Shown here piece by piece: positions 18,561-30,330 of a stretch of DNA of 64,000 bases. The position numbers and the translations under genes were made by a program. The stretch comes from Embiotoca jacksoni (lineage: Eukaryota; Chordata; Actinopteri; Embiotocidae). The stretch covers positions 1,144,001-1,208,000 of the forward strand of contig JAKOON010000006.1 of the NCBI GenBank assembly GCA_022577435.1. The letters run 5' to 3'. The notes below the pieces were generated by a model, which was not told the DNA's origin, did not search any database, and saw only the letters and a list, made by a program, of their open reading frames with translations. Every line of letters starts with the position of its first letter. Within the stretch, counting starts at the first letter, position 1.

Positions 18561-21500
18561 TTATGAGAGATATTCAAAAATGCACGTGGTATGAAAATTA
18601 GTGTCGTTGTACGGATGTGATAGGCGAAGACAGAAAATGAAGGATAACAATGAGACCTGCTATTTTCATTTAGTTGAACCAGCAACGAAACCTATTTTAT
18701 CTGCCGATGCAATAAAGTGTCTTGGACGGAGGTTATTGCACAATATTTGTCCATAAAAGACAACAACAATGTGTGAAATGAGTACTAATATATGTTTGTC
18801 CTTGTGGTGTCTATAAGATTACTGCGCTTTTTTTTTTTTTTTTTTGTCAAGTAAAGGGATTTTTCTGTTCATATTATTCCATCCAAACGCCCCATGAAGG
18901 AAAAGTTTTGAGTCGTGCGTAGTTTTAATTGCTTTTTAAATGCCTTACCATATTTGCTGTTTAAAATAATCTCCGCGTCAGGTTAAGCATTTAAATCAAA
19001 TGCATCTCATTCGTTTTTAAGAGGCTAGAGGAATGGATAATTAACTGTACAACTTTAAAAAAAATAAATAAACCTTTTGCCGGTTAAATGACTGTCATTA
19101 TGTGGAAATAAAAAAAAAAATCAGTTGACATATGAAGAGATCTGCAGTGTTTAATCGTTGTTTGTCCCCCCCCCCCTCCTGCATTATGAAAATGGTCCAA
19201 ACATGTTGTCCGTCATCTCCATTAGTCCGTTTAAAACACGAATATACAACGTTGTGATTGGACTCTGATTTATAAACCGATTTTCTGTCTTCCCGGTGAC
19301 AAGGTGACTCAACTGAAATGATCTGCAAATTCGTCAGTAAATTGTATGGACTTCTGTTAAGGCCTCGATCCACAAAGGAATAAAGGTAAACACCAGAAAA
19401 AAAAGAAAAAAAAAAAAAAAAAAGGTCAGTTTTATTTTAGTCGCAGGAAGTCCAGTTTTAGGCGAGATAATATTTTAAATAATTAGGTTTTTGTTTTATT
19501 TTTATTTTTTTTAGACACAATGACGAGTCTGGCGTCTCATAAATCAAAATTCCATTTGAATGTCTGCAAAACGCAAGCCGACAGGGCAGTTTTAAATTCT
19601 CAAGTCAAAATTAATTTGAATATTTTTGAATGGGCCAGTGACTGAGCAAAATCAAAAACAAAACATCACGCTGAAATGAAAAATAAAAGGTGAATAATAC
19701 TACTAATAATACTAATCCTAATAATAATAATAAATTGGACTAATTCCATTTAAAAAAAAAAAGAAAGAAAAGACTCTTCATGTATTACTGGTCATTGATT
19801 TTGAGCATTAAATTGTTCCATCAAACCCTTTTTTTTTTTTTTAGAAAGATCAATTAACAATTCAGATTATTATCAGGGATATCTCAGTTAAATCAGCGAC
19901 TCTTCCTTAAAAGACCAAAGCTTGATGCTTTAATGAATGTTATGAACCCACTGCAAACATGTAAATACATGCAGGTTAACCGGAGTAACACTGATTTTAA
20001 ATGTAATCTCAATCTTTTAAAACGGTCCATTTAAGTTACATTTGCATTTCTCCCCTCTGTTTTGTGTGGAAAAATACTGGCTTTATGAACAGAAACTGCA
20101 GAATAGAGTTTAAGAACATTGTAAATAAAATAGCTTCATAATTTCAACAAATTTGTGCTGACGTTGGTCAATACGATTCAACGTTAACTCGCATATCTGA
20201 ATGTCCTTCCAGAGGAGAGAAGGCAGGGAACTTTAACTTTAACTGCACTGAAATCGCACGTGCCGTTTATTTCTGGTCCACATTAAAATAAAAAAAAAAT
20301 TCAACTGAGATGAAAAATACAAAATAAAATATGAGACCATGGCAATTAAAAGGATAGGTACTGATTTTGTTTTACATTGACCACTATTTTAGTTAATAAA
20401 CCAATCAGATTATTTGTGGTTGTAAATTGGTTGAGTGCACGTTAATAATAAATGTGTGTAACTGCAGACTGAATGTACCTTTGAATTTCCCTCATTTAGA
20501 CGTGAATGCACCAATTAAACGGTTTTTCTTCTCGTGATTCTGTTCAAAGCAAAAATGAATTCATATTAAACTCCTGGAGGCTGATAGAAATTAAAATGTA
20601 ATCATTTACAGACAGAAAAACGACGGACTGACGCAGGTAAATCAGATTAAACCACCGTTTGTTCGTTATTGGTGCACATTACGACTGGAATATTTCCCAA
20701 AAAACACTGTTTTCCTCCAAGCTGAGACCCTGAAGGAACAGTCATTTAAAAAAAAAAAGGGATGTTACACCCATCTAAAACAAATATTAGAGTTTACATT
20801 TGATGAAGAATTACAGAGGAATTATAACGTTCACATCGAGATCTTTACAGGAAAGAATCACACAAATGCCTTTAGAAGCCTCCACGCGTATTAGTTCTTT
20901 CTATCACGGGCTTATAGATGCAGTCTGTCGTGGTTTTCGGTGCACAAATTCTCCGCGCACAGACAGAAAGGGAAGATGGACGCACCTCAGACTCTGGATG
21001 CGATTGGTCTCGGCGCGCCTGCAGTGCAGCAGTGCCGCCGCCGTTAAAACACCATTGGCTGGCTTGTATCCGGGCAAGACGCGGGTTCCCGGTGCGCGCA
21101 ACGAAAGGGAAAAACCCGGCCACGACACGTAGGCACCGGTATGGAAAATACAGAGATGTGGAACAGAGAAAGACAGAGATGGGTCAGGGTGTCACGTGTC
21201 CTCATTCAGAAGGTTTGATCAGATTTTTCCAGGTTGGATGTGGAAGAATTCAGGTGTGGCAAATTAAAAGGGTATACCCCCCCCCACCCCCCTCTCTTTT
21301 TTTTAAAAAACCTGGAAACTTTTATTCATTTTACTGACAGGTAATAATTGCCAGGTGACGCACACAGGGGATCAATCAGGCTTCATTTGCAGACGGTTTT
21401 TACGCAGGGATTTCTTCCACACGGTCCTCCCTTCCCTCAAGAAAAACTTCCACACAGACTGTCATCAGTCAGTGAACTGCAAGTGGACACGGCCGCGCCC

Positions 21501-22436
21501 CCACTAGCCATTCACACAAGTCCAATTCACTGTAGATGCCTGGATAATCATGTGACCACAAAATGGCACCGGAGTCTTTACGGTGACGAGTCGTGCGGTC
21601 TGATGTGTCACTGCTGGATGATTTGGGGTTGAGTCACTTCGTTTGTTTGAAATAAACTGGAAAAAAAAAAAAGTGGTTGTAGATTTACAGTAATGACGGT
21701 TTGTTATTCCTCCTTATTTCAGGGTGAAAACACTGACCAACGTGGTGGTTTTGTGACAGAAGTAAGCAGCTGTGTGCTTTTTTTTTTTTCCTTTTTTCTT
21801 TAACAAAATTGATTAAGTATGACTAAATACATGAACTCTGTTGGGTTCGCAGAAGTATTTGTGTTCAGCTCATTTCTAAATAGATTTGAAATAAATATAA
21901 GAGAAGCGATTTGTCTTTGGACTGAGTAACACGGTTTAGAAAGTAAAACCTACATTATCTGTGAATCTGCGCGTAAAAACCTGCAGTCCAGCCGAGACTC
22001 TGAGAGAGGAAACGGGTTTGGCTCTGAATTTTCCCGACGTGCAAAAGCGGCGGTGTTTTAAAAGAAGATCTCTATTAATATGCATCTACTTCCCGGTGAG
22101 TTCGCCGTCTGTCAGATCATTTAAAAGGGGCTCTAATTCAGTCCTGCACGCGCAAAGCGAGCCTGAGCTGACAGGTGACCGGAAGAGGAGATCTTTTACA
22201 CCACTTCCTGCACTTCTTCCGATTATCGGACAATATAATCAACTTATTTGGAGTCCAGAAGTTTTTTTTTTTTTTTCTTTCTTTCTTTCATGAAGGTGAA
22301 ACAAATGATTTGATACGTTGTGAGGAAATGACTTGGTCTTAAGTCCTGCGGGGGATTTCCCGCGCTGCAGCCTCTCTCAGCCGGAACACCGCTGCAGCGG
22401 AATCGAGGCGGGAGAACAGAATGTGGATGGATGACA

Positions 22437-22482
22437 GAGAATGAAAGAGAAAGAGAAAGAGAGAGAGAAAGAGAGAAAGAGG

Positions 22483-22516
<34 letters not shown>

Positions 22517-22553
22517 GAGGGAGAGAGGGAGAGAGAGAGAGAGAGAGAGAGAG
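22437..22553 (+). repeat. (GA)n-rich tract
   Basis: GAGA/GAAA/GGGA units over about 115 bp, strictly purine on the plus strand. Confidence 0.95.
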
Positions 22554-23238
22554 GACAGCCATTTTCTCTGCCGTGGCTCCACGTTGACGCGCGCAGAAAG
22601 CAGGTTAGTTGGCGGGCTGCAGCGGAGGAAATGGAAGAGGAGGCTGCTCCTCTTCATCTTCTGCCATTTCTGTCTCTGACTGACACCGTTTCTGCAGACA
22701 AGAGAAGGGCGGGTATCAATCATCCCTAACAGACAGACTGAAGGTTTATGAAGCTGGGGAGGACGGAGCTCCTCGGTTATTCAGCTGAGCAGCAACCGGC
22801 TGTCTCCACTACACGCGTGGCTGAAATGTAGGAAACCGGTGGAAACGTGGAAATGATCTCCATGTGCGTTATTTCAGCTCAACCTGCAGATCAAAGCGGA
22901 GAAATCAGTCTCATGTCAGCGGGATTTATTCAGGAAACGCTTGACAGGGAACAGCTGCTCAGGTCAAAACTACGAGCTGTATATTAGTCAGAGACAGATT
23001 CAAGCTTTATTTGAACAATTTGACAGAGATGTTTTCGTCCAATAAAGAAAAGAGATCCTTCTTTCTCAAAGCTCAGACATGTAATCATTTTAATCACGGG
23101 ATAAAGTCAAAACTGTTTCTTTAAAATTCATGGAGAATTTCATGCTAATGAATGAAAACTTACATGTAGGGTGTAAAAAAAAAAGAGTCAGGCCTGAAAC
23201 TGGAGCTGCAACACAGCACATGGGTGCTCATCTGAAAA

Positions 23239-23394
23239 CACACACACACACGAATAGAGCCTACACACACACACACACACACACATGAATAAAGCCTACA
23301 CACACACACACATGAATAGAGCCTACACACACATGAATAGAGCCTACACACACATGAATAGAGCCTACACACACACACACACACACACACACAT
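23239..23394 (+). repeat. CA microsatellite with embedded 21-bp minisatellite
   Basis: Five copies of a GAATAGAGCCTAC core (one reads GAATAAAGCC), each separated by CA runs of different length. The shortest full unit is 21 bp (CATGAATAGAGCCTACACA plus one CA) and repeats exactly near 23311-23373. Confidence 0.9.
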
Positions 23395-24595
23395 TTAGCT
23401 CTTTATGACCTTTTACAGCAGCAGTTCTCTTCCTGTTCAAACCTTTCGGCTCTTCGCGGGAAGCCGAGGTCACTTCTGATTTAAGGAACCAGTCAGGTTT
23501 TTTTTTTTTTTGTTTAGCTGGAAAGGGAGACGTTGAATAAAACTGATACCACATTTTTGAGGTTCTGCTCCTGACTTGCAAAACAATCAACCCCCATCCT
23601 ACATTCAGCGCTGCGCTCTCGGACCGCAGGCCTGTTTGTGGCTCTTGAGAGTTTCCAGGACGAGAAACAGGACGCATGGAGGCCTTCACTGATCCAGCTC
23701 TCCTCCCGTGGAAGCGGCTCCCAGTCTGCAGCGTTCAGGAGGCCGACACCGTCTCCATCTCCAAATCAAAGCTTAAAAAAAAACAAACCCATTTGTTTGA
23801 CACGGCTGTCGCTCAGACGAAGGCGTAAAAGAACCTCGCACCCCCCCCCCCTATTTATTTGCACTTTTCTGTGCTCATTTTTCTTCACATGGACATTTTA
23901 AAAGGTGGTCGCTTTTGCTTTGCGTGCTAGTAAAGTGCAACAGGAACAAGCTACAGTGATTTTTTTTTTTTTTTGCACTCCAAAATAAAACAAACAAAAA
24001 CAGAATTTCTGAGACTAAGAAACACATCAAACACATTCACTTGCAAACCATTTTTTTTTTTTTTTTTTATTATTGCAAAACGTTATCATAGGAAGCCTTC
24101 AGTTTCAGCCGGACGTTCTCACAAGAGCAGCTCGGCGCCGCTTCGGGTCCGGAGGTGCTGCAACGGACCCGCGTGACACCGGGGAGCAGAACTGATGCGC
24201 TTTTACACACTTTTAAATGAGCGCCGCTATGAAATAAGTCAAGGCAAACCCATTTGATCTCAGACTTAACTGCTCTGACCCTCTCAGGACGGGTTGGGGT
24301 CACCCAAAGGAACGGAAACAATCGAATGGATCACAGTTTAACTAGCAGATTATAGCGATATCAAAGTTGTCGTTGAGCTGCTGCAAAACTGACGAATGGG
24401 AGTCCCGGCTTTTGTTTACCTTCTGTTTACACGGAGGTGACTTGTGCTCAGTGTCGGATCTAAAGATGCGTGACTCTTAAAAAAACCCCCAAAACAACAC
24501 AAATAACGTGAGCAGAAGCAAAATATCAAAGATTAATGATGAATAATTTTCCATTTAAAAGCCTCTCCCCTTCCTTTTCAACGACACAAATCCTA

Positions 24596-24601
24596 TTTAT
24601 T
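24596..24601 (-). promoter_or_regulatory. CBX4 polyadenylation signal (AATAAA)
   Basis: Minus-strand AATAAA about 530 nt after the CBX4 stop (25131-25129). The 3' UTR between is AU-rich, with TGTA-containing words near 25050-25100. A second AATAAA at 24071-24066 is a possible distal alternative. Confidence 0.45.
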
Positions 24602-25128
24602 GACAGAAAGGTGCTTCATGTTTCTTTATCTGCTCGTTAAAGCGTGCCCTAATGGCACACTGTGTCCAAGCAGCACACATCCGCCTTTAAATCATACACA
24701 CACACGCACACGCACGCACACGCACACACACACTCGCAGACACAGTGTCATTAACCATGATTCAATATAATTCTTCTGCCTTACAAAACTCTCCATAGAG
24801 CCGACAATTGTTGGACATTATCTGACAGCCGAGTGTTAGAAATCAAAGTACATCCATAGAAAAAGTGACGTAATTTTTTTTTTTTTTTTTTTACAAGAGT
24901 TAAGTGCATCTTTAATTAAATTAATTAGTCGGAAACTGCTGAGATCTGACACTGCATGTGATAAAATCTGGACAGGTAGAGCTTGTAGAAGAGGAAATAT
25001 ACAAATAACGTAATTAAAATCTGAACTATACAAAAAAGAAAAACACTCAATTTGTACATTCAAGCATCCAAAAATACAAATATATGTCATGTACATGTTT
25101 ACACACACGGCGGGGGACCCCCGCTCGG

Positions 25129-28100
25129 TTACGCCGTGACGTACTCCTTGAACGTGACCGTGAGGCAGTTCGTGGTGATGTCCGTGATGACGATATTCCC
25201 GAGGAAAGGTTGGAAAGACGGGAAAGTCTCGTCTTTTCTCGCCTCGGAAACGGACGGCGAGTCGAGTTTCGCCTCCTCCGCGGGCTGCCGCGTTTCCGAC
25301 CGCGTCTCCGTTGGCGCTTCCGTTTCCGTTTCGTCCTGCGCGTTCGTCTCCGGCCGGGTCGCGGCGCGAGGCCTCGACTTGACGACGCTCAAGTCGATGG
25401 GCTCCTCTTGGTCCGCGTACCCGCAGTCCGGCGGCCCGACGTCGCTCCGGTGTCCGTTTTGGTCGCCGCTTTGCGCGGGTGAAGTCGCCGCGTCGGGGGC
25501 GCTGATGCTCCTGCAACTCAAAAACCTCTTACCGCCCGCCTGTTGCCCTCCGTCCGTGTCGGAAAGGTGTCTCTTCAGTCCTTGAAACCCGACCTGCGTT
25601 CCTCTTTTGTCCCCCATCGAGGGATCTCCTCTGTCAGAAGGCAGGGGGAGCAGATTAGGTCTGGTTGTCAGCTGTAAAGGCTGATCCGCGGGAAGCTGCC
25701 CCTGACCTCTGACCTCTACACGTTTATCCTGTTCCGTCACCGTCGGCTCCGTCTTGGGAGCCGGCTCCTTTTCTTTGGGGAACTCTCCGTTAAATCCAGA
25801 ACCGGGAACGCTCGGTTTGTCTTTGGGCTTTTTTGCGAATCCGTTCATGAGGCCGAGCTGCTTGACGAGCTTCATCTTCTCCAGGTGGTTCTCCGCGATG
25901 GCGTCCGTCCTCTGCGGCGGCGTGTCGGCGGTCTCTGAGTCGCCGTCGTTTTTGATTTTAGCCGCCTGCATCCCGTTCTCCATGTACTTGCTCATGACGA
26001 TAACGATCCGCCCGTTCTTGTTTTTGTTCTTCACGATCTTTAGCTTGCTGCTGCTGACGCCGTTCGACTGCGGCGAAGAGTCCTCTTTGGGTTTGACCTT
26101 CTCCGGCTCTTTGAGGCCGTTGAGGTCGGCGGGAAGCTTCTTCAGCTCCATGGTAATATCCTTCACTTTGGTCAGACATCCAGAGTCCTTGTCCCGAACC
26201 CACTTCTGCTGCAGAACCGGGGGCAGGTTGTACCCCTTGTTACCCAGCTCTGGAGCTTTGACGTCTCGGGGTTTGGGGAACTCGTGCACCTTGAGGTCCG
26301 GCTGGTAGTGGTGGTGTTTCTTGCTGTTGAGCTGGTAGTAGAACTTCTTGCCGTTGGCCTGCTGCTGCTGCTGCTGATGCTGCTGCTGCTGCTGCTGCTC
26401 GGCGTCGCGCTCCCTGCACAGCGGCTGGTACTGGTGGTGCTTCTTGCTGTTCAGCTGGTACTGCTGGGCCTGGGGGCGGAGCATCTGGATGGGGCTGGAC
26501 TTCTGCCGGCCGTCGTCGTCGTCCAGGGACGCCTCGTGGAGGTCGGCGAGGATACTGGATCGTCTGGCAAAGGACGGGACCTGGAGAACAAGGCGGTGAT
26601 TAGTTCCTTTGACATTACGCGAAAGGATTTGCTGTTAAAAAAAGAAAAAAAAAAAGAAAAAAAAGATAAAGCAGGCAGTTTTTGATTCATTGTGAACTCT
26701 CTACAGTATCTACACATGTGTCCTTGTCAGGCGAACAACAAAAAAGCCTCCGCGGGGGGGCCCAACGAGCTGCGGGCGAAGACCAGCGTGCTTTGGAATG
26801 CGTGCGGGGGGAGGAGGGGGGAGGCGAGGGGGGGGGGGAGGGGGGGGCCCTCTCGCCCCGGCAGCTCTTTGAGTCACCGGTGACATTTCAAAGTGTCTCC
26901 TGCGGCTGTGACCTCAGCTCCGAGGAATGTCCCCGGCCGCTTTGTGTCCCGGCGTTGACTTCGTCCCGTGTGTTAGCACCGACGCCCTCCTGGGACGGAA
27001 GAAAAAAAGGGCCTTTCGGCGGGGGCCGCTGATTGATGCGCTAAATGTACGATTCGCAGTCGTTTAGCGACAACTGCGAGGTCAGGAGTCCCGGCCCTCC
27101 TGTGAAAAACATCATCAAGCGCGCGCGATACTTTAGGTGCTCGGGAGCTGCAGATTTGTACACGTGAAGCTCAGTTATCTCATCACGGGATGTCCTACGG
27201 AGCCCGTGTTTAATATGCTCTGCGTCTCGGAGGTATTTTTTTTTTTTGGGAGAATCCCCCTCTGATCTTCCATGTTTTCTCAGCTCAGGCTTCAAACGCA
27301 GCAAATTTAAAAGAGAAAGCTGCCGGTACAAACTGGATGCGCCGAGTTCATCCTCTGTTTACCAGACAGGGACGTTAGAACAAAAGATCCTTTGAGTTGC
27401 ATTATGGGAAATGTAGGACGCAACATTTCCAGGGACTGAAAGTCTATCGTCCAATATTTCCCTCGCAGATCTGCCTCATTTTAGAAATCAAACACCTTTC
27501 CTACATCGCTTCCTGCAGTTTCTGCATGAAAAAAAAAACAAAAACTTAATCATAACTAATAATCCATAATTTCAGTCATCTTTATTTTTTTACCTGGACC
27601 AGAAGGTGTTTGGGTTTGGGTCCTCTCTTGCGGTATCCCATCAGCTGCTCCTGACGTTCCCTGCGGGAGAGGAGAAAAACAGCAACCAATCAGCGAAAAC
27701 CCGTCTCGCAGGGATGAGTCGCCGTTGCATGGCAACACAACGTCACGGGTGTCCTCCCTCAGGCTCGAAAACGCCGAGCCCACGCTGCAAGTCGGGAGTT
27801 ACGCTCCGGATTAAAAAAAAAAAGAAAAAGAAAAAAAGGAGCACTTCCACGGCGTCGCACGTCCACCACCTCGACGCTGGCTTTGAACCAGGCTCGTCCC
27901 TCCTTAAATAAAACTCGATATCCAGTAATAATGTCCGTTTTCACAGTCGGAGACGCGGGCCAACCCCTCGCCGACTTTCCCTCAGCTTTCCTCCGGTCTC
28001 TCCGAGGCTGTAACTCAACACCGCAGACGGGAGTGATGTCAGATTCCTCCCCCCAGCCTCCCACCTTCCCTCCCACCTTCCCTCACATCTAATTACAATG

Positions 28101-29187
28101 ACGACTCGGTGTATTTTCATAGCCCCGGCATTCAGACGATTCGGCTCCCCGGAGAGACGCGCAATTAGTTTCAATAAAATCCCTCCCCCTTTAGAGGGAT
28201 GGAGATAATTGCAAAAACAGAAGGGGGGAGGGGGGGAGGAGGAACGTGGAGGGGGGAGGAGGGGGGGGGGGGGTGTCGATGTTTTGCTTTAACGTGTGAC
28301 CCGCGCCTGAAAGGTTGCTGAGGGAGGTCCGGGAGAAAAGACACCCAACGCACGATTCAAATTGCACCGTCACTCATCAGGCTATTTAGCGATTAGCAAA
28401 GCAGCTAAGGAAGTAGGAAGTAAATCTGGTTGAAATATTTACTTGGGTTTTTTTGGGCTTTTTTTTTTTAATGTAAATTTTCCTTATTTATAACAATTAC
28501 ATCTCGAGCTCAAAGTTTGGGCTAAATTTGAGCCTGTTGTCACATTTGTCCGCCGAAGGGACGAAGAAGTTAAAGGCACGTGCGCCCAAGCTGAATTTGT
28601 GACATCACAAATTGCATTTTTACCAAATCAGGAAGCGACTCACACGAGTGAGAGCTTTAAAAGGTGTCCAGCGTGCACACTGCAACTTCACTCTTCAAAC
28701 ATGTTTGGGACAGTTGGTGGTTCCGGTCTCTTACTTTCAATCAATTTAGATTATTCAGTAATTTCAGAGCTGACACATTTTGGACGATCAATAATCTCGG
28801 TTTATTAGTAATTACAATTGGTTTCCGTGTTCCTGTTGAAGATGGCGCATGGTTGCCGTGGTGACTTCAGCCTGATAACCTGATGCTCACACTTGACTAA
28901 CTATCAGGTGACAACAAGTAGCTGCTCAACAAAGTGGCACAGTTTGCTGTGGTAACCCCCGACCCTCCGACCGCTTTAATCCGTGCTCTGAAGGACACGT
29001 TATTTAAAGAGTTTATTTTCCTTTTAATCAACCAGGGATTCGTGTTCCAAACTACAAACATACAATTCAAGAAGTGGAAATGTTTGGTCAGGCGTCTCTT
29101 TTTGTAAAACTCACCTGTCCTGGAAGGCGTCGAGCAGCCTCGGGTCCAGGATGTTCTCCTCTGGTTCCCATGTGTTGTATCTGGAGA

Positions 29188-29237
<50 letters not shown>

Positions 29238-29748
29238 GAGAGAACAAACAGGCCTGTCAGATGTGTGCTGACGTTAACAGACAACAGGGCCCGAGGACTG
29301 TGTAGGCGCGTAAACAACACGCTGAGACACTTGTCCTCCCCGCCGAACGCACGTGCAATAAATCATAACTTTTACGCACGGCAACAGAGGGGGAGGAGTC
29401 AGATAACACCGCACAGATCCAGATATATAGACACAGCGTTCAATTATAGACGCGTCCTCCTCTAATTGGCACGCTGGGGATTGCATACATCGTAAAACCA
29501 CATCCATCATCGGGGCCGACGCGTCGAGCGCCCAAAAGCAGGAACGCGCAACCGCCCATGTTTGCGCGCCCACGCTCCCAAGAATGCACACATTCTCCCT
29601 CCGTACACACTTTCTGCTGGGAACATTTGAATGACGAGTGCCGCCGTGATGGTTTTGACTCACCTTGGAGACCATCCTCGCCACTTGACCAGATACTCAA
29701 CCCTTCCCTGCGAAGGAGCACAAATACAAAAAAAAAACAACAACGTTA

Positions 29749-29791
<43 letters not shown>

Positions 29792-30006
29792 AAATACTCT
29801 GCACTGTCATCCTGGAGAATATCTAACGGGAAATTCAAAACTTGTAATCCGTGAGAGGAATAAAAAAAAAAAAAAGCAGCCTCCGGTTCATGAATGCATG
29901 CGTGTAAAAACGTCCTTCAGCGGCTCCGGTCACCAACCTTTCTGCTGCGCTTCTTCTCGATGCTCTCCACCGCAAAGACGTGCTCTCCCGCGGCGGGCAG
30001 CTCCAT
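25129..30006 (-). CDS. cbx4: Chromobox protein CBX4 / Pc2, Polycomb subunit and SUMO E3 ligase (5 exons, 565 aa)
   Basis: PRC1 reader of H3K27me3 that in mammals also acts as a SUMO E3 ligase and binds CtBP (family knowledge). Exons: 29938-30006, 29664-29707, 29115-29180, 27594-27660, 25129-26580; all GT-AG and in frame. The chromodomain covers residues 10-60 with cage residues F11, W32 and W35. Next come the AT-hook-like KRGPKPK, two copies of QLNSKKHHxYQP (124-135 and 165-176) around a Gln-rich run (144-156), a SUMO-interacting motif IVIVM (274-278) in a block matching human CBX4, a CtBP-type PIDLS (476-480) and a C-terminal C-box (ITDITTNCLTVTFKEYVTA). Human is 560 aa. The second SIM and poly-His run that I recall in human are absent. 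Residue 21 is Ser where human has Ile. CBX8 lies downstream in tandem. Confidence 0.96.
29187..29236 (-). repeat. 48-nt poly-C tract at the CBX4 exon 3 acceptor
   Basis: G-run 29189-29236 on the plus strand reads as C48 on the CBX4 transcript, followed by GTCTCCAG and exon 3. It is the effective polypyrimidine tract. Homopolymers this long are prone to assembly error, so the exact length is uncertain. Confidence 0.9.
29755..29789 (+). repeat. Poly-A run (35 nt) in CBX4 intron 1
   Basis: Reads as T35 on the transcript, 48 nt upstream of the exon 2 acceptor at 29708. Probably a simple homopolymer; no repeat body is attached that would mark it as a retroposon tail. Confidence 0.9.
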
Positions 30007-30330
30007 TTTCTGACACGAGAGAAGCGGCTCTTCTTGTCTTTTTTTTTTTTTGTCTGTCACCGGACACCTTTTTTTTTTGTGTTGTTTTTTTGTTGTTGTT
30101 GTGCTCCTGCTGCTCCTCTGATGTGAAACACAAGACACCCCCCCCACCTCCTCCTTCTCTCTTTTTTTTTTACTGCGCCTCTTCCCTCGCTTTCCCCCCT
30201 CGGAGAGAGAGACTCCGCTCTGCTGCAGACGAGTTGGAGCTGCAGCCAGAAAACACTTCATGCAAATAGCCGTTGGCGTGACGTCACGAGAGGGGGAGGT
30301 GATTAGGGGCGGGGGGAAAGGTGGGGGGGG
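30007..30330 (-). promoter_or_regulatory. Candidate CBX4 promoter with CRE and octamer
   Basis: Upstream of the CBX4 ATG lie a full palindromic CRE, TGACGTCA (30279-30286), and an octamer ATGCAAAT (30260-30267) 11 bp away, in a region with several T- and C-runs. Position and motif quality fit a proximal promoter; expression control is inferred only. Confidence 0.45.

Larger units (their letters stand above)
18600..24590. other. Intergenic, CBX8 5' end to CBX4 3' end
   Basis: About 6 kb without a credible gene. AT-rich to 20.8 kb, a more GC-rich pocket at about 20930-21130 with no convincing open frame, a (GA)n tract at 22437-22553, and a CA-based minisatellite at 23239-23394. Enhancers or a noncoding RNA cannot be excluded. 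Confidence 0.55.

Noticed and set aside
20930..21130. GC-rich pocket between CBX8 and CBX4 as an exon or CpG-island promoter
   Set aside because: Frames overlap on both strands without domain, splice or start support; noted only as a composition change.
23239..23394. CRISPR-like array (regular 21-bp unit)
   Set aside because: Repeats and spacers are both CA-based, spacers are not unique, and the host is a vertebrate; it is a minisatellite.
25084..25585. Plus-strand open frames opposite the CBX4 last exon
   Set aside because: Shadow frames on the GC-rich antisense of a real exon; the minus strand carries the conserved C-box and PIDLS.
29755..29789. Poly-A run as a retroposon tail
   Set aside because: No repeat body or target duplication beside it; treated as a homopolymer.
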